Shown here piece by piece: positions 54,702 to 64,000 of a stretch of 64,000 nucleotides of DNA. Source of the DNA: Planctomycetota bacterium (GTDB taxonomy: Bacteria; Planctomycetota; Phycisphaerae; UBA1845; PWPN01); the NCBI GenBank assembly GCA_022711465.1, contig JAKLEZ010000027.1, positions 1-64,000 on the forward strand, given 5' to 3'. The notes below the pieces were generated by a model. That model had not been told where the DNA came from. It saw only the letters and a program-made list of their open reading frames with translations, and searched no databases. Position numbers and translations under genes: made by a program. Position 1 is the first letter of the stretch. Each line of letters begins with the position of its first letter.

Positions 54702-55652
54702 TCAGTACCCCACCCAGCCTTTGCGGGTGACGACCGTCTTGGCCCAGGTCTTCGTGTCCGAGTAGTAGCCGGGGTCGAGTTCCTTGGGCGAGCCGGGGCC
54801 CAGGGGGTACTCGTTCTTCGTGCTGTCGTAATAGCCCCCGCTGATATTCCTGACGTTGTAGGTGTCGTTCCAGAGACCAACCTCGGTGTGCTCGCCGGAA
54901 CGCCAGAAGTACTTGTCCGTCGTTCTCAAGCCGCGGAGCAAGGCCGAGTTGGGGTAGGTGTCGCCGAGATCCAGTCTGACCGGCCGCACACTCGAGTCCG
55001 CGAAGGCAAAGTTGCCCACGGGTAACCGGTTGGTCCCGTGCCGGTAGGCGGCCCCGTTCGACCCCCAGTAGGTGACCTCGAAGTTGTTCCGAAGCAGCCC
55101 GGCTGCGCCAAAGCCGTGCATCCAGTTCCAGTTGCCCTCTCCGGCCAGGACCAGACTGCTGGGCGTGGCCTTGCCCAGCGTGAACCCAGACTTGTCCGTG
55201 GTCTTCCAGCCCTGCGAGGACATCACTACCGAAATGGCATAGCTGTAGTCGGCACCCGGGCCGCCGCCCAGCCGGGGAGGGTAATTGAAGCTCCAGGACT
55301 GCCCTCGCTGCCTGTTGAGCGGGTCGGGCTTCTTGTCGGTCGCGCAGTACCCGACCTCGAGGTCTCCGAGGTACTTCCTGGTGAAAAGAACATCGATCCA
55401 CGTGGCCATGACACGCCCGGTAGGATCGGCCGAAGCCCCATCGTCGATGTCCGGGTACGCCCGGTACGTCTCGTACGCGTACCCGAGGGCAGTGCTGATC
55501 TGCTTGAGCCCCGCGGCGCACTTGACGGTCTTGGCCTGCTCGCGGGCCGCGGTCAGCGAGGGAAGCAGAATGGAAACCAGCAGGGCGATGATCGCCACGA
55601 CCACCAGGACCTCGATCAGCGTGAACGCCTTGCGAAATGGAATTGTGCTCAC
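54702..55652 (-). CDS. Type II secretion/pseudopilin-like protein with prepilin signal
   Basis: 316 residues. Type IV prepilin-like N-terminus KAFTLIEVLVVVAIIALL: cleavage expected before Phe, with Ala at -1 rather than Gly. It is a member of the planctomycete group of secreted prepilin-like proteins (DUF1559/H-X9-DG type). The remainder is a beta-rich, Gly/Tyr/Trp-rich ectodomain. It sits 12 bases after the zinc-ribbon gene. Its role may be surface fibre or secretion; not determined. Confidence 0.8.
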   Translation of the reverse strand: MSTIPFRKAFTLIEVLVVVAIIALLVSILLPSLTAAREQAKTVKCAAGLKQISTALGYAYETYRAYPDIDDGASADPTGRVMATWIDVLFTRKYLGDLEVGYCATDKKPDPLNRQRGQSWSFNYPPRLGGGPGADYSYAISVVMSSQGWKTTDKSGFTLGKATPSSLVLAGEGNWNWMHGFGAAGLLRNNFEVTYWGSNGAAYRHGTNRLPVGNFAFADSSVRPVRLDLGDTYPNSALLRGLRTTDKYFWRSGEHTEVGLWNDTYNVRNISGGYYDSTKNEYPLGPGSPKELDPGYYSDTKTWAKTVVTRKGWVGY

Positions 55653-55664
55653 GATTCACTCACC

Positions 55665-56021
55665 TCATTTCTTCGGAAGGTCCGCGGCTCCGGTCGACTG
55701 GCTGCCACAGTGCGGGCATTTCGGCATCATCGGCGCACGGGGAGGCGTCCCCACCGGCTGCGGGACAAACGTCTTGTCGCACTGGTTGCAGTGATAGAGC
55801 CGCCATGCGTCCATCTTCCCGCACTTCGGGCAGGCGATCGGGGGCAGCTGCTCAACCTTCAGATTGGCCTCGAACGCGTGACCGCACGCCCGACATTGCA
55901 TCATCGTATCGTAGTCGTCGCGGCTGGTCAGGGCATTCTCGGACCCCGACCGTACATAGTATAGGACGCCCGCCAGCACGAGGATCCCAACGCCGATCGC
56001 TATCTTGACTCCGTCGCTCAC
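55665..56021 (-). CDS. Membrane-anchored zinc-ribbon protein
   Basis: 118 residues from the GTG at 56021. One membrane segment (about 5-23) is followed by a cytoplasmic or extracytoplasmic part with four CxxC pairs (CRACG, CPKCG, CNQCD, CPHCG), likely two zinc ribbons. It precedes the pseudopilin gene by 12 bases and may support its assembly; function unknown. Confidence 0.65.
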   Translation of the reverse strand: MSDGVKIAIGVGILVLAGVLYYVRSGSENALTSRDDYDTMMQCRACGHAFEANLKVEQLPPIACPKCGKMDAWRLYHCNQCDKTFVPQPVGTPPRAPMMPKCPHCGSQSTGAADLPKK

Positions 56022-56291
56022 GTTGGCACCCCCGCGCTCAGAGCGCGAAACCAGCGCCCCCCGTCCCACCACCCCTTCGGATGCCCAACCCGCCTCAAGG
56101 TGCCCTTCAGTAACCTTCAGAGGTCGTCCACTATACTAGTCACCGATCCAATATATAGGATAATGGGGCCCGCTCCCAGTTTCAAGGCTGTGCAAAGGAT
56201 TATTGTGCGATTCGTATGGGACCAGAGCAGGCCAGCCGGGAGTGCGAAGGTACATCCTGAGCGGGGGCAATCGATCCGCCAGAGTCCGCAT

Positions 56292-56924
56292 TCAGTCCCG
56301 CATGTACGCAACCACCATGAAAGTGACCGCGTCCTCGGTTCCAATGTTCTCCAGCATGTGGGCCGTGTCCGCCGGGTAGTAGGCCGAATCGCCGGGATAG
56401 AGCTCGCAGGTCTGATCTCCCGTCGTCACCCGGATTGTCCCATGCCGGACAGTCAGGAATTCGTGTGTCCCTGAAAAATGCGCCGGGCTCCGAAGCACGC
56501 CACCCGGGCTGAGCAGAAGCTCGTGAAACTCAATGTCCTTCTCCAGGTGAAGCGGAGACAGCGTTCGCCATCGGCAACGCCGGTCCAGCCGGTAATGATA
56601 GGTGCGGTCATCGGCCCGGATGACCTCGATGGCCGTCGCTTGGTGAGCTTCCTCGAGCAGGGCCGAGAGCGCCAGCCCCAGACCCTGGGCGATACGATAG
56701 ACCGCTGTCAGCGTCGGGTTCGCCTGATACCGCTCGATCTGGCTGAGCATCGAACGGCTGACGCCGGAGGCGGCCGCCAGTTGCTCCAGCGTCCAACCCT
56801 TTCGCTTCCGCACCGCCCGAATGCGATCACTCAGCGCCCGGCGGATTCCTTCCGTCTGCGCCAGACGCCCGTTGCCGTCTCCATTCTCAAGTTCAACGTC
56901 GATCTGCCTCTTGCCTTCAGTCAT
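56292..56924 (-). CDS. XRE-cupin transcriptional regulator
   Basis: About 210 residues from the ATG at 56924 (AAGGA upstream; a GTG at 56969 is an alternative). An XRE-type HTH (about 27-80; LSDRIRAVRKRKGWTLEQLAAASGVSRSMLSQIER) is followed by a cupin domain (about 125-205; HFSGTHEFLTV, LYPGDSAYYPADTAHMLEN) that probably senses a small effector. Such proteins control metabolism or transport. A perfect palindrome lies just upstream of the gene. Confidence 0.9.
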   Translation of the reverse strand: MTEGKRQIDVELENGDGNGRLAQTEGIRRALSDRIRAVRKRKGWTLEQLAAASGVSRSMLSQIERYQANPTLTAVYRIAQGLGLALSALLEEAHQATAIEVIRADDRTYHYRLDRRCRWRTLSPLHLEKDIEFHELLLSPGGVLRSPAHFSGTHEFLTVRHGTIRVTTGDQTCELYPGDSAYYPADTAHMLENIGTEDAVTFMVVAYMRD

Positions 56925-56977
56925 GTAAGGCGGTCCTTCATCGAGCGAGGAACCGTATCGGTACGTCACCGGTGAGT

Positions 56978-57022
56978 TCCATTATATGAGATCCAGGATC
57001 CTGGATGACCGCTTCCATTATA
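56978..57022. promoter_or_regulatory. Probable operator of the XRE-cupin gene
   Basis: ATCCAGGATCCTGGAT (56991-57006) is a perfect 16-bp palindrome, flanked by direct copies of TTCCATTATA at 56978-56987 and 57013-57022. Autoregulation is inferred. Confidence 0.5.
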
Positions 57023-57198
57023 ACGGAATGTGACCGCAAAGAGGAAGAACCGCCATCTGCGAAATGCGATCGCTGCTTGCTTGCCACCGGCGCTCGCCGG
57101 GAAGGTTGCGAACTCAGCTATCGACGGTTGGAATGGAGCGTAGTACCCCGGCCCCCCCGGAGAGCTGATTCATACGTTGCCACGACGAGAGGCGGTAG

Positions 57199-57252
57199 GC
57201 CGATCGCCGCCCAGGAGGCTCTCGAGGCAACGTGCTCCGGGCGGCGATCGGC
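57199..57252. terminator. Hairpin downstream of the PEP-CTERM gene
   Basis: GCCGATCGCCGCCC and GGGCGGCGATCGGC form a perfect 14-bp stem around 26 bases; TTTCC follows on the plus strand. It lies between the regulator gene and the end of the PEP-CTERM gene. Confidence 0.55.
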
Positions 57253-57280
57253 TTTCCGCAAGCGATTCAGGATGCGGTGA

Positions 57281-57964
57281 TCAGCGTCGACGGCGAATCA
57301 GTACCAGGCCGCCCAGGCCAAGCAGGGCCAGCGTCGCGGGCTCGGGTGTGATCGCGAAGTTCTTGAAGTCCACGAAGTCCTGCCCCTTGCCGCTCCAGTC
57401 AGTGCCGTAGAACCGAATCCGGGCGACCTTGGTCGGGTCGAATGGATTAGTCTCCGGGTCACTGTCGGTGTAATTCCAGGCGGCCTTGTCATTCAAGGGA
57501 ACGGACTTGTGCGTCCACGTGCGGTAGAAACTCTCCCCGGTCGGACCGTAGAAAATACCGTAGTCTCGATTCCCCACGTATGCGCCTGCGTCCGTGTATG
57601 TGTAGGCTCGGAAGAAGATCGGGGCATCACCGTAAGGATTCGTGTTATCGCCGCCCTGGAAGTAGCGAACGTCGATCTCCATCGTCGCTCCCGGCGTGGT
57701 GAAGTCGATGTCGCCGAGCCCCAACAGGCGGAAATCAATGTAAGGACCGTAGTACCAGCTGCCACCTTTAATGCTGTTGCGGCAGTAGCCGGGCGTTTCG
57801 TCTGAGAGGAAACTCAGGCTGCCATCAAGCCCCGAAGGCACGTAGATGGCCGGTCCACTGCCCAGATCGATCTGCTGATCCAGAGGGACGCTCACCAGAT
57901 TGCCGCCCATGGCAGGCAGGCCCACCAAGAGGCACAGAACGACGGAACTGACCAGTGCTCTCAT
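57281..57964 (-). CDS. PEP-CTERM secreted protein
   Basis: 227 residues from the ATG at 57964 (AAAGGAG upstream). Signal peptide 1-21, then a module homologous to the N-terminus of the 51048-54413 protein. The end TPEPATLALLGLGGLVLIRRRR is a textbook PEP-CTERM tail: PEP motif, hydrophobic helix and basic end, cleaved by exosortase. The exosortase is not in the window. Confidence 0.9.
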   Translation of the reverse strand: MRALVSSVVLCLLVGLPAMGGNLVSVPLDQQIDLGSGPAIYVPSGLDGSLSFLSDETPGYCRNSIKGGSWYYGPYIDFRLLGLGDIDFTTPGATMEIDVRYFQGGDNTNPYGDAPIFFRAYTYTDAGAYVGNRDYGIFYGPTGESFYRTWTHKSVPLNDKAAWNYTDSDPETNPFDPTKVARIRFYGTDWSGKGQDFVDFKNFAITPEPATLALLGLGGLVLIRRRR

Positions 57965-57970
57965 TTCCAA

Positions 57971-58553
57971 TCTCCTTTCATGGGTTCGTGTTCCTGGGCA
58001 ACGCCTCTGCTGCCCCTCGCTTCCTCATCCGACGTCGATCGAGACCGGGCGATCATCCTCACCATGAGTCACTGGGCCACCAATCAGCCCGCGCGTGGCT
58101 CAACCCCCGAGACGCCCGCAGGTGCGGTAGGGCTACAAACATGTTTGAGGCTGGCCTACAGGTCCAGATGACGCAGTGGACGTGGGCAGCTCTCTTTCCC
58201 CGGGCACCCCAGAGGCACCCTGTCCCGATAACCTCAAGAGCCATAATATGCCCCGCGGGGGGCGTGCGTCAATCAAAAAGGGACTCAATTCCGTCACTAT
58301 CTCAGAATTTCTTCCACCATCGTGGACAAGAGCAGGGCTTGGCAGGTTATCGGACGTATCCCAGCACACCTCGTCACGTGTCCTGCATCGGCAGTCTTCG
58401 CCAGGCAGACCATTCGGACGGTACCCACGGGGCGATGCCGGCCGGAGGCGAACCGCGGGCCGGGACCTTGGTGGTCTTCTCGCTTGCCAATCCGGCCGCC
58501 ACCGCTACCCTATGGCGGATCTGTATCCTTCATTCCCTTGGGGAGGCGTGTTG
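57971..58553. other. Intergenic region between divergent genes
   Basis: It separates the PEP-CTERM gene from the gene at 58554. No credible gene or RNA was seen; a GGGGAGG site marks the following start. Confidence 0.5.
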
Positions 58554-59882
58554 ATGTACCGAGTCCTGACGATTAGCTCCACCCTGCTCCTGATGTCTTG
58601 TGTCGCGTCGGCCGCCGGGCAGGCCCTTTCGGCTCCAACGGCTCGCGTCAAGGCCTCGCCTGTCAAGGGACCGGCTGACCTGCCCGACGATCCCACCATC
58701 TGGCCGAACAAGACCTGTTTCCGAGCCTCGGAGCCGTGGCTGGTCGAGAACCATACCCGGATCCGCAAGATGCAGCCTCGCGTCCTGGTGCTGAACTTCG
58801 CGAACGATGTGGAGATGTCGGCCATCAAGGACCAGACTGAGAAGTTCATCAAGGCCTTGGCCGAGAGCAGCAGGTACCACGGGTACCAAGATCCCAAGGC
58901 CCCGGCCTTCCTGGATTACCGCGTGGTCAAGTACGTCGACCTGCGCGACGAGAAGCCGGCACCGGACATGGCCAAGTCATCCAGCACCCTCTTTCCGGTG
59001 CTGCCGAGCAAGCCGGCCGACATGTGGTGCGACTACAAACGGCTCTACACCGAGGAGTTCGCCAAGTACTATGGCTTCGAAGATCCCTCCACGCCCGGTC
59101 GACATCTGGACCTCAAAGAGTTGATCCAGGCCGGAATCGTCCACGAACTCTGGTTCTACTGTATTCACGATCATAAGAAGGGCTGGCCGGCGTTCGAGGT
59201 CATCGAGCTCAAGCAGTACTACGACAAGGACGGCCGGCCGATTCCCGGCAAACACGGCAAGGCGGGCAATGGTGGCGAGGACGACACCATGCCGTGGACG
59301 GGGCACTCGTTCCGCATCTACTTCTTCAATCCCCACCGGGGCGTCGGTTGCCAGCTCGAGAACTTCGGTCACCTGCTGGAAGGGCACGCCAATCACGACA
59401 CAATCGCTTACCACACGAAGTACTTCCGGGAGTTCGCGGGCCTCGATTGGGACAAGCGGCACAAGCTGCCGTTCAAGTCACTCTATGAGATGTCCTACGA
59501 TCGCGAGAAGTGCAAGGTGACCTATCCTTCGGAAAACAAGATCATCATGCTCCACGAGGGCAAGGAATACTCCGTCGCCCCGTTCGACGTGTTCTGCGGC
59601 AGCAACCACTGGCCCCCCGGTGCGAGGTACCACTACGATCTGGATAGCCCGAACACTGTCGAGTGCGCCATCGAGAACTACCGCTTGCGCAACGGCCCGC
59701 CAGGCAAGGACAAGCTCACCGAGTTCAACATCAAGATGACCGAGCAGTATCGCGCGGTGGCTCCGGACTGCATGGGCCGGTGGATCGTCTACTGGTGCCA
59801 GTCGATGCCCGGCCTGGACAACAACTGCATCGACGACGACGGCAGGCCCATGAAGAACTGGTGGGTGTACTTGTTTTATTGA
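58554..59882 (+). CDS. Secreted protein of an unrecognised family, copy 1
   Basis: 442 residues from the ATG with GGGGAGG upstream; signal peptide 1-22. No known domain is recognised. It is remotely homologous to the protein at 62373: both have PR.LV.NF near the start, a central FRIYFFNPHRGVGCQLENFGH-type motif (RGVG..LE.(F/Y)GH), and an NWW.Y stretch. Many His, Trp, Tyr and Cys residues suggest a folded exoprotein, possibly an enzyme; no HEXXH. The beta-helix/PA14 gene lies between the two copies. Confidence 0.65.
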   Translation: MYRVLTISSTLLLMSCVASAAGQALSAPTARVKASPVKGPADLPDDPTIWPNKTCFRASEPWLVENHTRIRKMQPRVLVLNFANDVEMSAIKDQTEKFIKALAESSRYHGYQDPKAPAFLDYRVVKYVDLRDEKPAPDMAKSSSTLFPVLPSKPADMWCDYKRLYTEEFAKYYGFEDPSTPGRHLDLKELIQAGIVHELWFYCIHDHKKGWPAFEVIELKQYYDKDGRPIPGKHGKAGNGGEDDTMPWTGHSFRIYFFNPHRGVGCQLENFGHLLEGHANHDTIAYHTKYFREFAGLDWDKRHKLPFKSLYEMSYDREKCKVTYPSENKIIMLHEGKEYSVAPFDVFCGSNHWPPGARYHYDLDSPNTVECAIENYRLRNGPPGKDKLTEFNIKMTEQYRAVAPDCMGRWIVYWCQSMPGLDNNCIDDDGRPMKNWWVYLFY

Positions 59883-59960
59883 GAAGCGCGGGGCACAGTT
59901 TCACCGAAGGCGGCGAACGGCCTCGAGGTCACACCGGATATCAAGCGATGGAGGCATGTG

Positions 59961-62123
59961 ATGTCCCGTTCATGCGTGTGGGCGACGGTCGGGGCGGTTC
60001 TGTTCTGGATGAATGCCGGATGTCAGGGCACGTCGCTGAGCAAGCCGGGAATGGAGATCAGCCAGAATACCAGCATCACCAAAGGGGTATACTCCTTGAT
60101 CGATCCGGACGGCAAGGGGGCCGTGCGAGTCAAGGGTGACAACATCACTGTGGATTTCCAGGGTGCCACCCTCGATGGGGCCAGGCCGGCTCAGCAGCCC
60201 GATGAGTTCAGCGGCACGGGCGTGGTTGTGACCGGCAGCAACATCACCGTTCGCAACCTCAGGGTTCAAGGCTACAAGGTGGGCATCCACGCGGTGAATT
60301 GCCCCGGCCTGACCGTCGAAGACGTCGACGTCTCGGGCAACTACCAGAAGCACTTGCTCTCGACGCCCGAGGCCGAGGACGGCAGCGACTGGCTCTTCCC
60401 GCACAACAATGACCAGGAGAAGTGGGTCGTGCAGTATGGTGCAGGGCTGGCCGTCGAATCCTCCGATCGGGTGACCATCCGCCGGGTGCGGGCCCGGCAC
60501 GGCCAGAACGGCATCATCATCGACCGGGTCAACGATTCCAGGATCTACGACAACGACTGCTCCTTCCTGTCCGGATGGGGACTGGCCTTGTGGCGGTCAA
60601 ACCGCAACACCATCAGCCGCAATGCATTCGATTTCTGCGTGCGCGGCTACAGCCACATGGTCTACAACCGCGGGCAGGACTCGGCCGGCATCCTCATGTT
60701 CGAGCAGAACTGTAACAACACGATCGCCGAAAACTCGGTGACTCACGGCGGCGACGGCTTCTTCGGATTCGCCGGCCGGGAAGCCCTCGGTGAGGCTCCG
60801 CCCTCCACTCCTGGCTTTGACTACCGGCGCAAGGGTAACAACGACAACCTGCTCATCGGCAACGATTTCTCCTACGCGCCGGCTCATGGCATCGAGATGA
60901 CCTTCAGCTTCGGCAACAGGTTCATGAACAACCGCATGGTCGAAAACGCGATCTGCGGTGTGTGGGGCGGCTACTCGCAGGATACGCTCATTTCCGGCAA
61001 TACCTTCGAGGGCAACGGGCAGATGGCCTACGGCTCGGAGCGCGGCGGAATCAACATCGAGCACGGTCAGCGCAACCGCATCATCCGCAACACATTCAAG
61101 GACAACCGGTGCGGCGTGTTCTTCTGGGGCGGACCGAACGAGCGGTTCGCGTCCATGGGCTGGGGCAAGGCCAACAACTTCGAGTCCAAGGACAACGTCG
61201 TCGCGGGCAACACCTTCGACGGTGACCAGATCGTTTTGCAGCTCCGCGACAGCACGAACTGCCTCTTCATCGACAACAAAACCACCAACGTTGGCAAAGT
61301 GATCGACGCCAGGGCCGGTTCCGAGCCGGTCGAGAAGGGCGAGTACGAGTATGAGTTCGATGTGAAGTACCCGGTGTACGGCGACACCCGACCGGTGGGG
61401 GCCCGCAAGCACCTGCGCGGCCGGGACAAGATCATCATGACCGAGTGGGGGCCCTACGACTACACCGGGCCGCTGGTTTTCCCCACTCAGATCTCGGGCG
61501 GCGAAAAGGCCTCCCTGCAGGTGCTGGGCCCCTCCGGCAGCTTCGAGGTGACCCGGGTTACCGGTGACGTGCAAGTCGCCCCGATGCGCGGCAATCTGCC
61601 CGGCAAGGTAACCGTCCAGGTCCCCGGACCGGGTCTGCATCCGTTCAACCTCACGATCCGGGCGGACGGCAAGACCATGACCGCCGAGGGCTCGCTTCTC
61701 CTGGCCCAGTGGAACGTCCAGTTCTTCAAGTGGGATCCGGCCGCTCTCGATCCCCGCGAGCACCAGGATCGCTGGGACAAGCTCATCGCTGGCCAGCCCG
61801 TCGAACGCAGGAAGCTCAACGTGATCGACTTCAAGTGGGGCGGCGGGGCCCCCAGCGAGAAGGTCGGCCCGGATCATTTCGGGACCGTGGCGGAAACGAC
61901 GCTTGACCTGCCCGCCGGCAAGTACAAGGTCTGGACGATTTCCGACGACGGTATCCGCGTGTCCGTGGACGGCAAGCGAGTCATCGACGACTGGACGTGG
62001 CATCCCCCAAAGGAGAACACCGCCCCGATCGACCTCGAGGCCGGAAAGCACAAGATACGAATCGACCATTTCGAGATTGACGGCGTGTCGCAGCTGCAGT
62101 TTCGCATCGAACCGCTGCGGTGA
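59961..62123 (+). CDS. Beta-helix lipoprotein with PA14-like domain
   Basis: 720 residues from the ATG at 59961 (GGAGG 6 bases upstream). Lipoprotein signal ending NAGC. A NosD-like right-handed beta-helix spans about 40-450 (many N..I..N repeats such as NRNTISRNAFDF), and the C-terminal 100 residues resemble PA14 (WTISDDGIRVSVDGKRVIDDW). Both point to extracellular polysaccharide binding or cleavage at the outer membrane. No catalytic residues could be identified. Confidence 0.85.
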   Translation: MSRSCVWATVGAVLFWMNAGCQGTSLSKPGMEISQNTSITKGVYSLIDPDGKGAVRVKGDNITVDFQGATLDGARPAQQPDEFSGTGVVVTGSNITVRNLRVQGYKVGIHAVNCPGLTVEDVDVSGNYQKHLLSTPEAEDGSDWLFPHNNDQEKWVVQYGAGLAVESSDRVTIRRVRARHGQNGIIIDRVNDSRIYDNDCSFLSGWGLALWRSNRNTISRNAFDFCVRGYSHMVYNRGQDSAGILMFEQNCNNTIAENSVTHGGDGFFGFAGREALGEAPPSTPGFDYRRKGNNDNLLIGNDFSYAPAHGIEMTFSFGNRFMNNRMVENAICGVWGGYSQDTLISGNTFEGNGQMAYGSERGGINIEHGQRNRIIRNTFKDNRCGVFFWGGPNERFASMGWGKANNFESKDNVVAGNTFDGDQIVLQLRDSTNCLFIDNKTTNVGKVIDARAGSEPVEKGEYEYEFDVKYPVYGDTRPVGARKHLRGRDKIIMTEWGPYDYTGPLVFPTQISGGEKASLQVLGPSGSFEVTRVTGDVQVAPMRGNLPGKVTVQVPGPGLHPFNLTIRADGKTMTAEGSLLLAQWNVQFFKWDPAALDPREHQDRWDKLIAGQPVERRKLNVIDFKWGGGAPSEKVGPDHFGTVAETTLDLPAGKYKVWTISDDGIRVSVDGKRVIDDWTWHPPKENTAPIDLEAGKHKIRIDHFEIDGVSQLQFRIEPLR

Positions 62124-62372
62124 GAGATGACCGACTGTCCATGAGCGACCGTGTCGGTGTCAAAACCGCCGCCTGGGCTCCCCCGGCCCCGTCCGGCGAA
62201 CTGATTCCGCCCCGCTCGCGGTTTCGCCCGGCGTGTTGAGTCGACCTTCCGCTCATCTTGTCCTTCCCCGGAATGCCGGAGCGGCCGAATCTGCTCCGTT
62301 CACTTTCGCTTGCCGTCGGGTACAATCAAGGAATCGGGCGTGGTTCCCGGCCCCCCGTCGCGGAGGATGGTG

Positions 62373-64000
62373 ATGCCGATGTGCATGATGAGCAGACCAG
62401 GTTCGTGTCGACTGCCGGTTATCGCTGCGGTTGTGCCGTGCCTGCTGCCTTTCGGCGCGGTCGCCCAGACCGTAACGCCGGTATACCCGCGTGCACTGGT
62501 CATCAACTTCGATCCGATCCTCGAGAAGCAGGGCATGCAGCGGCTGCACGCGGCTTACGGTTGGACCGACCCGGCCGTGCTGGCCGCAGCGTATGTCAAC
62601 GACCTCAGAGCGTCCAGCCACGACCTGGTCAACTTCCGGATTACCCGCACGATCAACCCCGACGTCTATCCGGTGAAGGCCGACGGCTTCCAGTACACCG
62701 ACACGACCTTCCAGCAGTGTTGGCCGGGCGGCGGCAGCACGTACTGCCATTCACCCGACGGTGTCGACTACCGGGCCGTCGCCCGTGATTACGATCTGGC
62801 CCGCAAAGTCGATTCCGGCGAGATCGACGAAGTACTCATGTTCGGTGCCCCGTACTTCGGCTACTGGGAATCGACCATGGCCGGTCGTGGCGGCTACTGG
62901 TGCAACTCCAGCCCGCAAACCCGTATTCCCTGCTCCAGGATCTTCATCATGATGGGCTTCAATTACGAGCGCGGCGTCGGCGAGATGCTCGAGGATTACG
63001 GCCACCGGACCGAATCGATCATGCGACGCGTCTACGGCAGCTGGTCGGCCCAGCAGACTCACGCATGGAATCGCTTCACCCTGTACGACAAGCAGATCCC
63101 CGGTGAGGCCGCCTGCGGCAATGTACACTTCGCCCCCAACAGCACGAGCGACTATGACTGGGGCAACAACCGATACGTCGACATCACGTGCGACTGGTGG
63201 CTGGACAGCTTCCCCGTGGGCTACCCCGATGAAATTGGCCCCAAGAGGTTGGTCAACAAGACTGAATGGGGCTACGGCGATATGCGTCTTCACCATAAGT
63301 GGTGGTTCAGCCGCATCCCGCATGTCGATGGCTCGATCACCGAGTACGGCATGACCCGACTGAACAACTGGTGGGCGTATATGCAGGATTTCAACAACCA
63401 CCCGGAGAGCAACGGCGACTTCGCCCCCGGCGGCTCCGTCCCCCCGGCCGTCGCTTTCCCCGGAACGCCGGGACCCGTCACCGCCAGCCCTCATGACCAG
63501 TGGTCGCCGAGGGTGAATGCCTCCGGCCGCATCGTCTGGAGCGGCTCCGACGGAGAGGACTTCGAGATCTACTCCGCGAACGCCAACAGCAGCAGGCTGA
63601 TTCAGATCACGGACAACGCGATGAGCGACGAGTCGCCAGAAATCAATGCCAGCGGACAGATCGTCTGGCAGTCATTCGATGGGCAGGACTTCGAGATCTG
63701 CACCGCCAATGCTGACGGCACCAACCTGCGCCAGATCACCAGCAACACCGTGAACGACTGGCACCCCGCCATCAGCGACAGCGGGCGAATCGCCTGGGAT
63801 GCCTTCGACGGGCAGGACTACGAAATCTACAGCGCCAACGCCGACGGTACCGACATCCGCCAGGTCACCGCCAACAGCGCCTCCTCCGGCTATCCCCGCG
63901 AGGACGTCTGGCCGCGGATCAACGCCTCCAGCCGAATCGTGTGGTTCGGCTACGACGGCGCTTCCTGGCAGATCTACAGCGCTAACGCTGACGGGACCGA
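62373..64000 (+). CDS. Secreted protein, copy 2 family with TolB-like repeats, partial
   Basis: The ATG at 62373 (CGGAGG six bases upstream) opens a frame running off the window, over 540 residues. Signal peptide to about residue 30 (GAVAQ). Residues 35-370 form the same unnamed domain as the gene at 58554. From about 375 to the window end, four TolB-like beta-propeller repeats occur (INASGRIVWSGSDGEDFEIY, then ANADGT..RQIT). The complete protein lies beyond the right edge. Confidence 0.75.
   Translation, partial: MPMCMMSRPGSCRLPVIAAVVPCLLPFGAVAQTVTPVYPRALVINFDPILEKQGMQRLHAAYGWTDPAVLAAAYVNDLRASSHDLVNFRITRTINPDVYPVKADGFQYTDTTFQQCWPGGGSTYCHSPDGVDYRAVARDYDLARKVDSGEIDEVLMFGAPYFGYWESTMAGRGGYWCNSSPQTRIPCSRIFIMMGFNYERGVGEMLEDYGHRTESIMRRVYGSWSAQQTHAWNRFTLYDKQIPGEAACGNVHFAPNSTSDYDWGNNRYVDITCDWWLDSFPVGYPDEIGPKRLVNKTEWGYGDMRLHHKWWFSRIPHVDGSITEYGMTRLNNWWAYMQDFNNHPESNGDFAPGGSVPPAVAFPGTPGPVTASPHDQWSPRVNASGRIVWSGSDGEDFEIYSANANSSRLIQITDNAMSDESPEINASGQIVWQSFDGQDFEICTANADGTNLRQITSNTVNDWHPAISDSGRIAWDAFDGQDYEIYSANADGTDIRQVTANSASSGYPREDVWPRINASSRIVWFGYDGASWQIYSANADGT

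Noticed and set aside
58554..59882. Metalloprotease reading of the FGHLLEGH motif
   Set aside because: It is not HEXXH, and the homologue at 62373 keeps only GH, so zinc-protease function is not supported.

Overview
The window looks like a chromosomal piece of a GC-rich Planctomycetota-type bacterium. This is inferred from the protein styles: very large secreted multidomain proteins ending in paired EF-hand (dockerin-like) loops, a PEP-CTERM protein, a pseudopilin-type protein, right-handed beta-helix proteins and LamG proteins. No ribosomal marker is present to fix the taxonomy.

Layout. 1-5187: tail of a REP-associated (Y1) transposase with a duplicated end, a secreted LamG protein, and a frameshifted RHS fragment. 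5188-5260: a tRNA-Ile2 (CAU anticodon) on the minus strand. 5223-17589: a 12.3 kb integrated element bounded by a 38-bp direct repeat of the 5' half of that tRNA. It carries, all on the plus strand, a tyrosine integrase, several HTH and excisionase-like proteins, a replication-initiator-like protein with iteron-like repeats inside its own gene, a DEDD exonuclease, two small CxxC proteins, an S49 protease, a coiled-coil protein and a P27-type small terminase. It ends with one large secreted cargo protein with an FGE/C-lectin-like domain. No large terminase, portal, major capsid or tail gene is visible. This is the gene set expected of a phage satellite (PICI-like) and is the most interesting system here.

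17590-42232: an alpha-2-macroglobulin with an intact thioester motif, a stand-alone response regulator, two convergent secreted HEXXH proteins, two neighbouring proteins sharing a repeated 330-residue module (one also a beta-helix protein), and the threonine-degradation pair tdh-kbl. 42711-50791: two divergent sugar operons. One side has a HAD phosphatase/mutase-like protein and a GH65 phosphorylase. The other has an ABC sugar-binding lipoprotein, two permeases and a GH172 (DUF2961) hydrolase. Together they suggest import and phosphorolysis or hydrolysis of an oligosaccharide. The ABC ATPase is not in the window.

51048-64000: a large secreted Ig/propeller protein, a zinc-ribbon plus pseudopilin-like pair, an XRE-cupin regulator behind a perfect palindrome, a PEP-CTERM protein that shares its N-terminal module with the large Ig protein, a beta-helix/PA14 lipoprotein, and two remotely homologous secreted proteins of a family I cannot name. 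The second of these runs off the window end.

Most start codons were set by ribosome-binding sites and signal peptides. Domain calls are from reading the sequence, not from searches.
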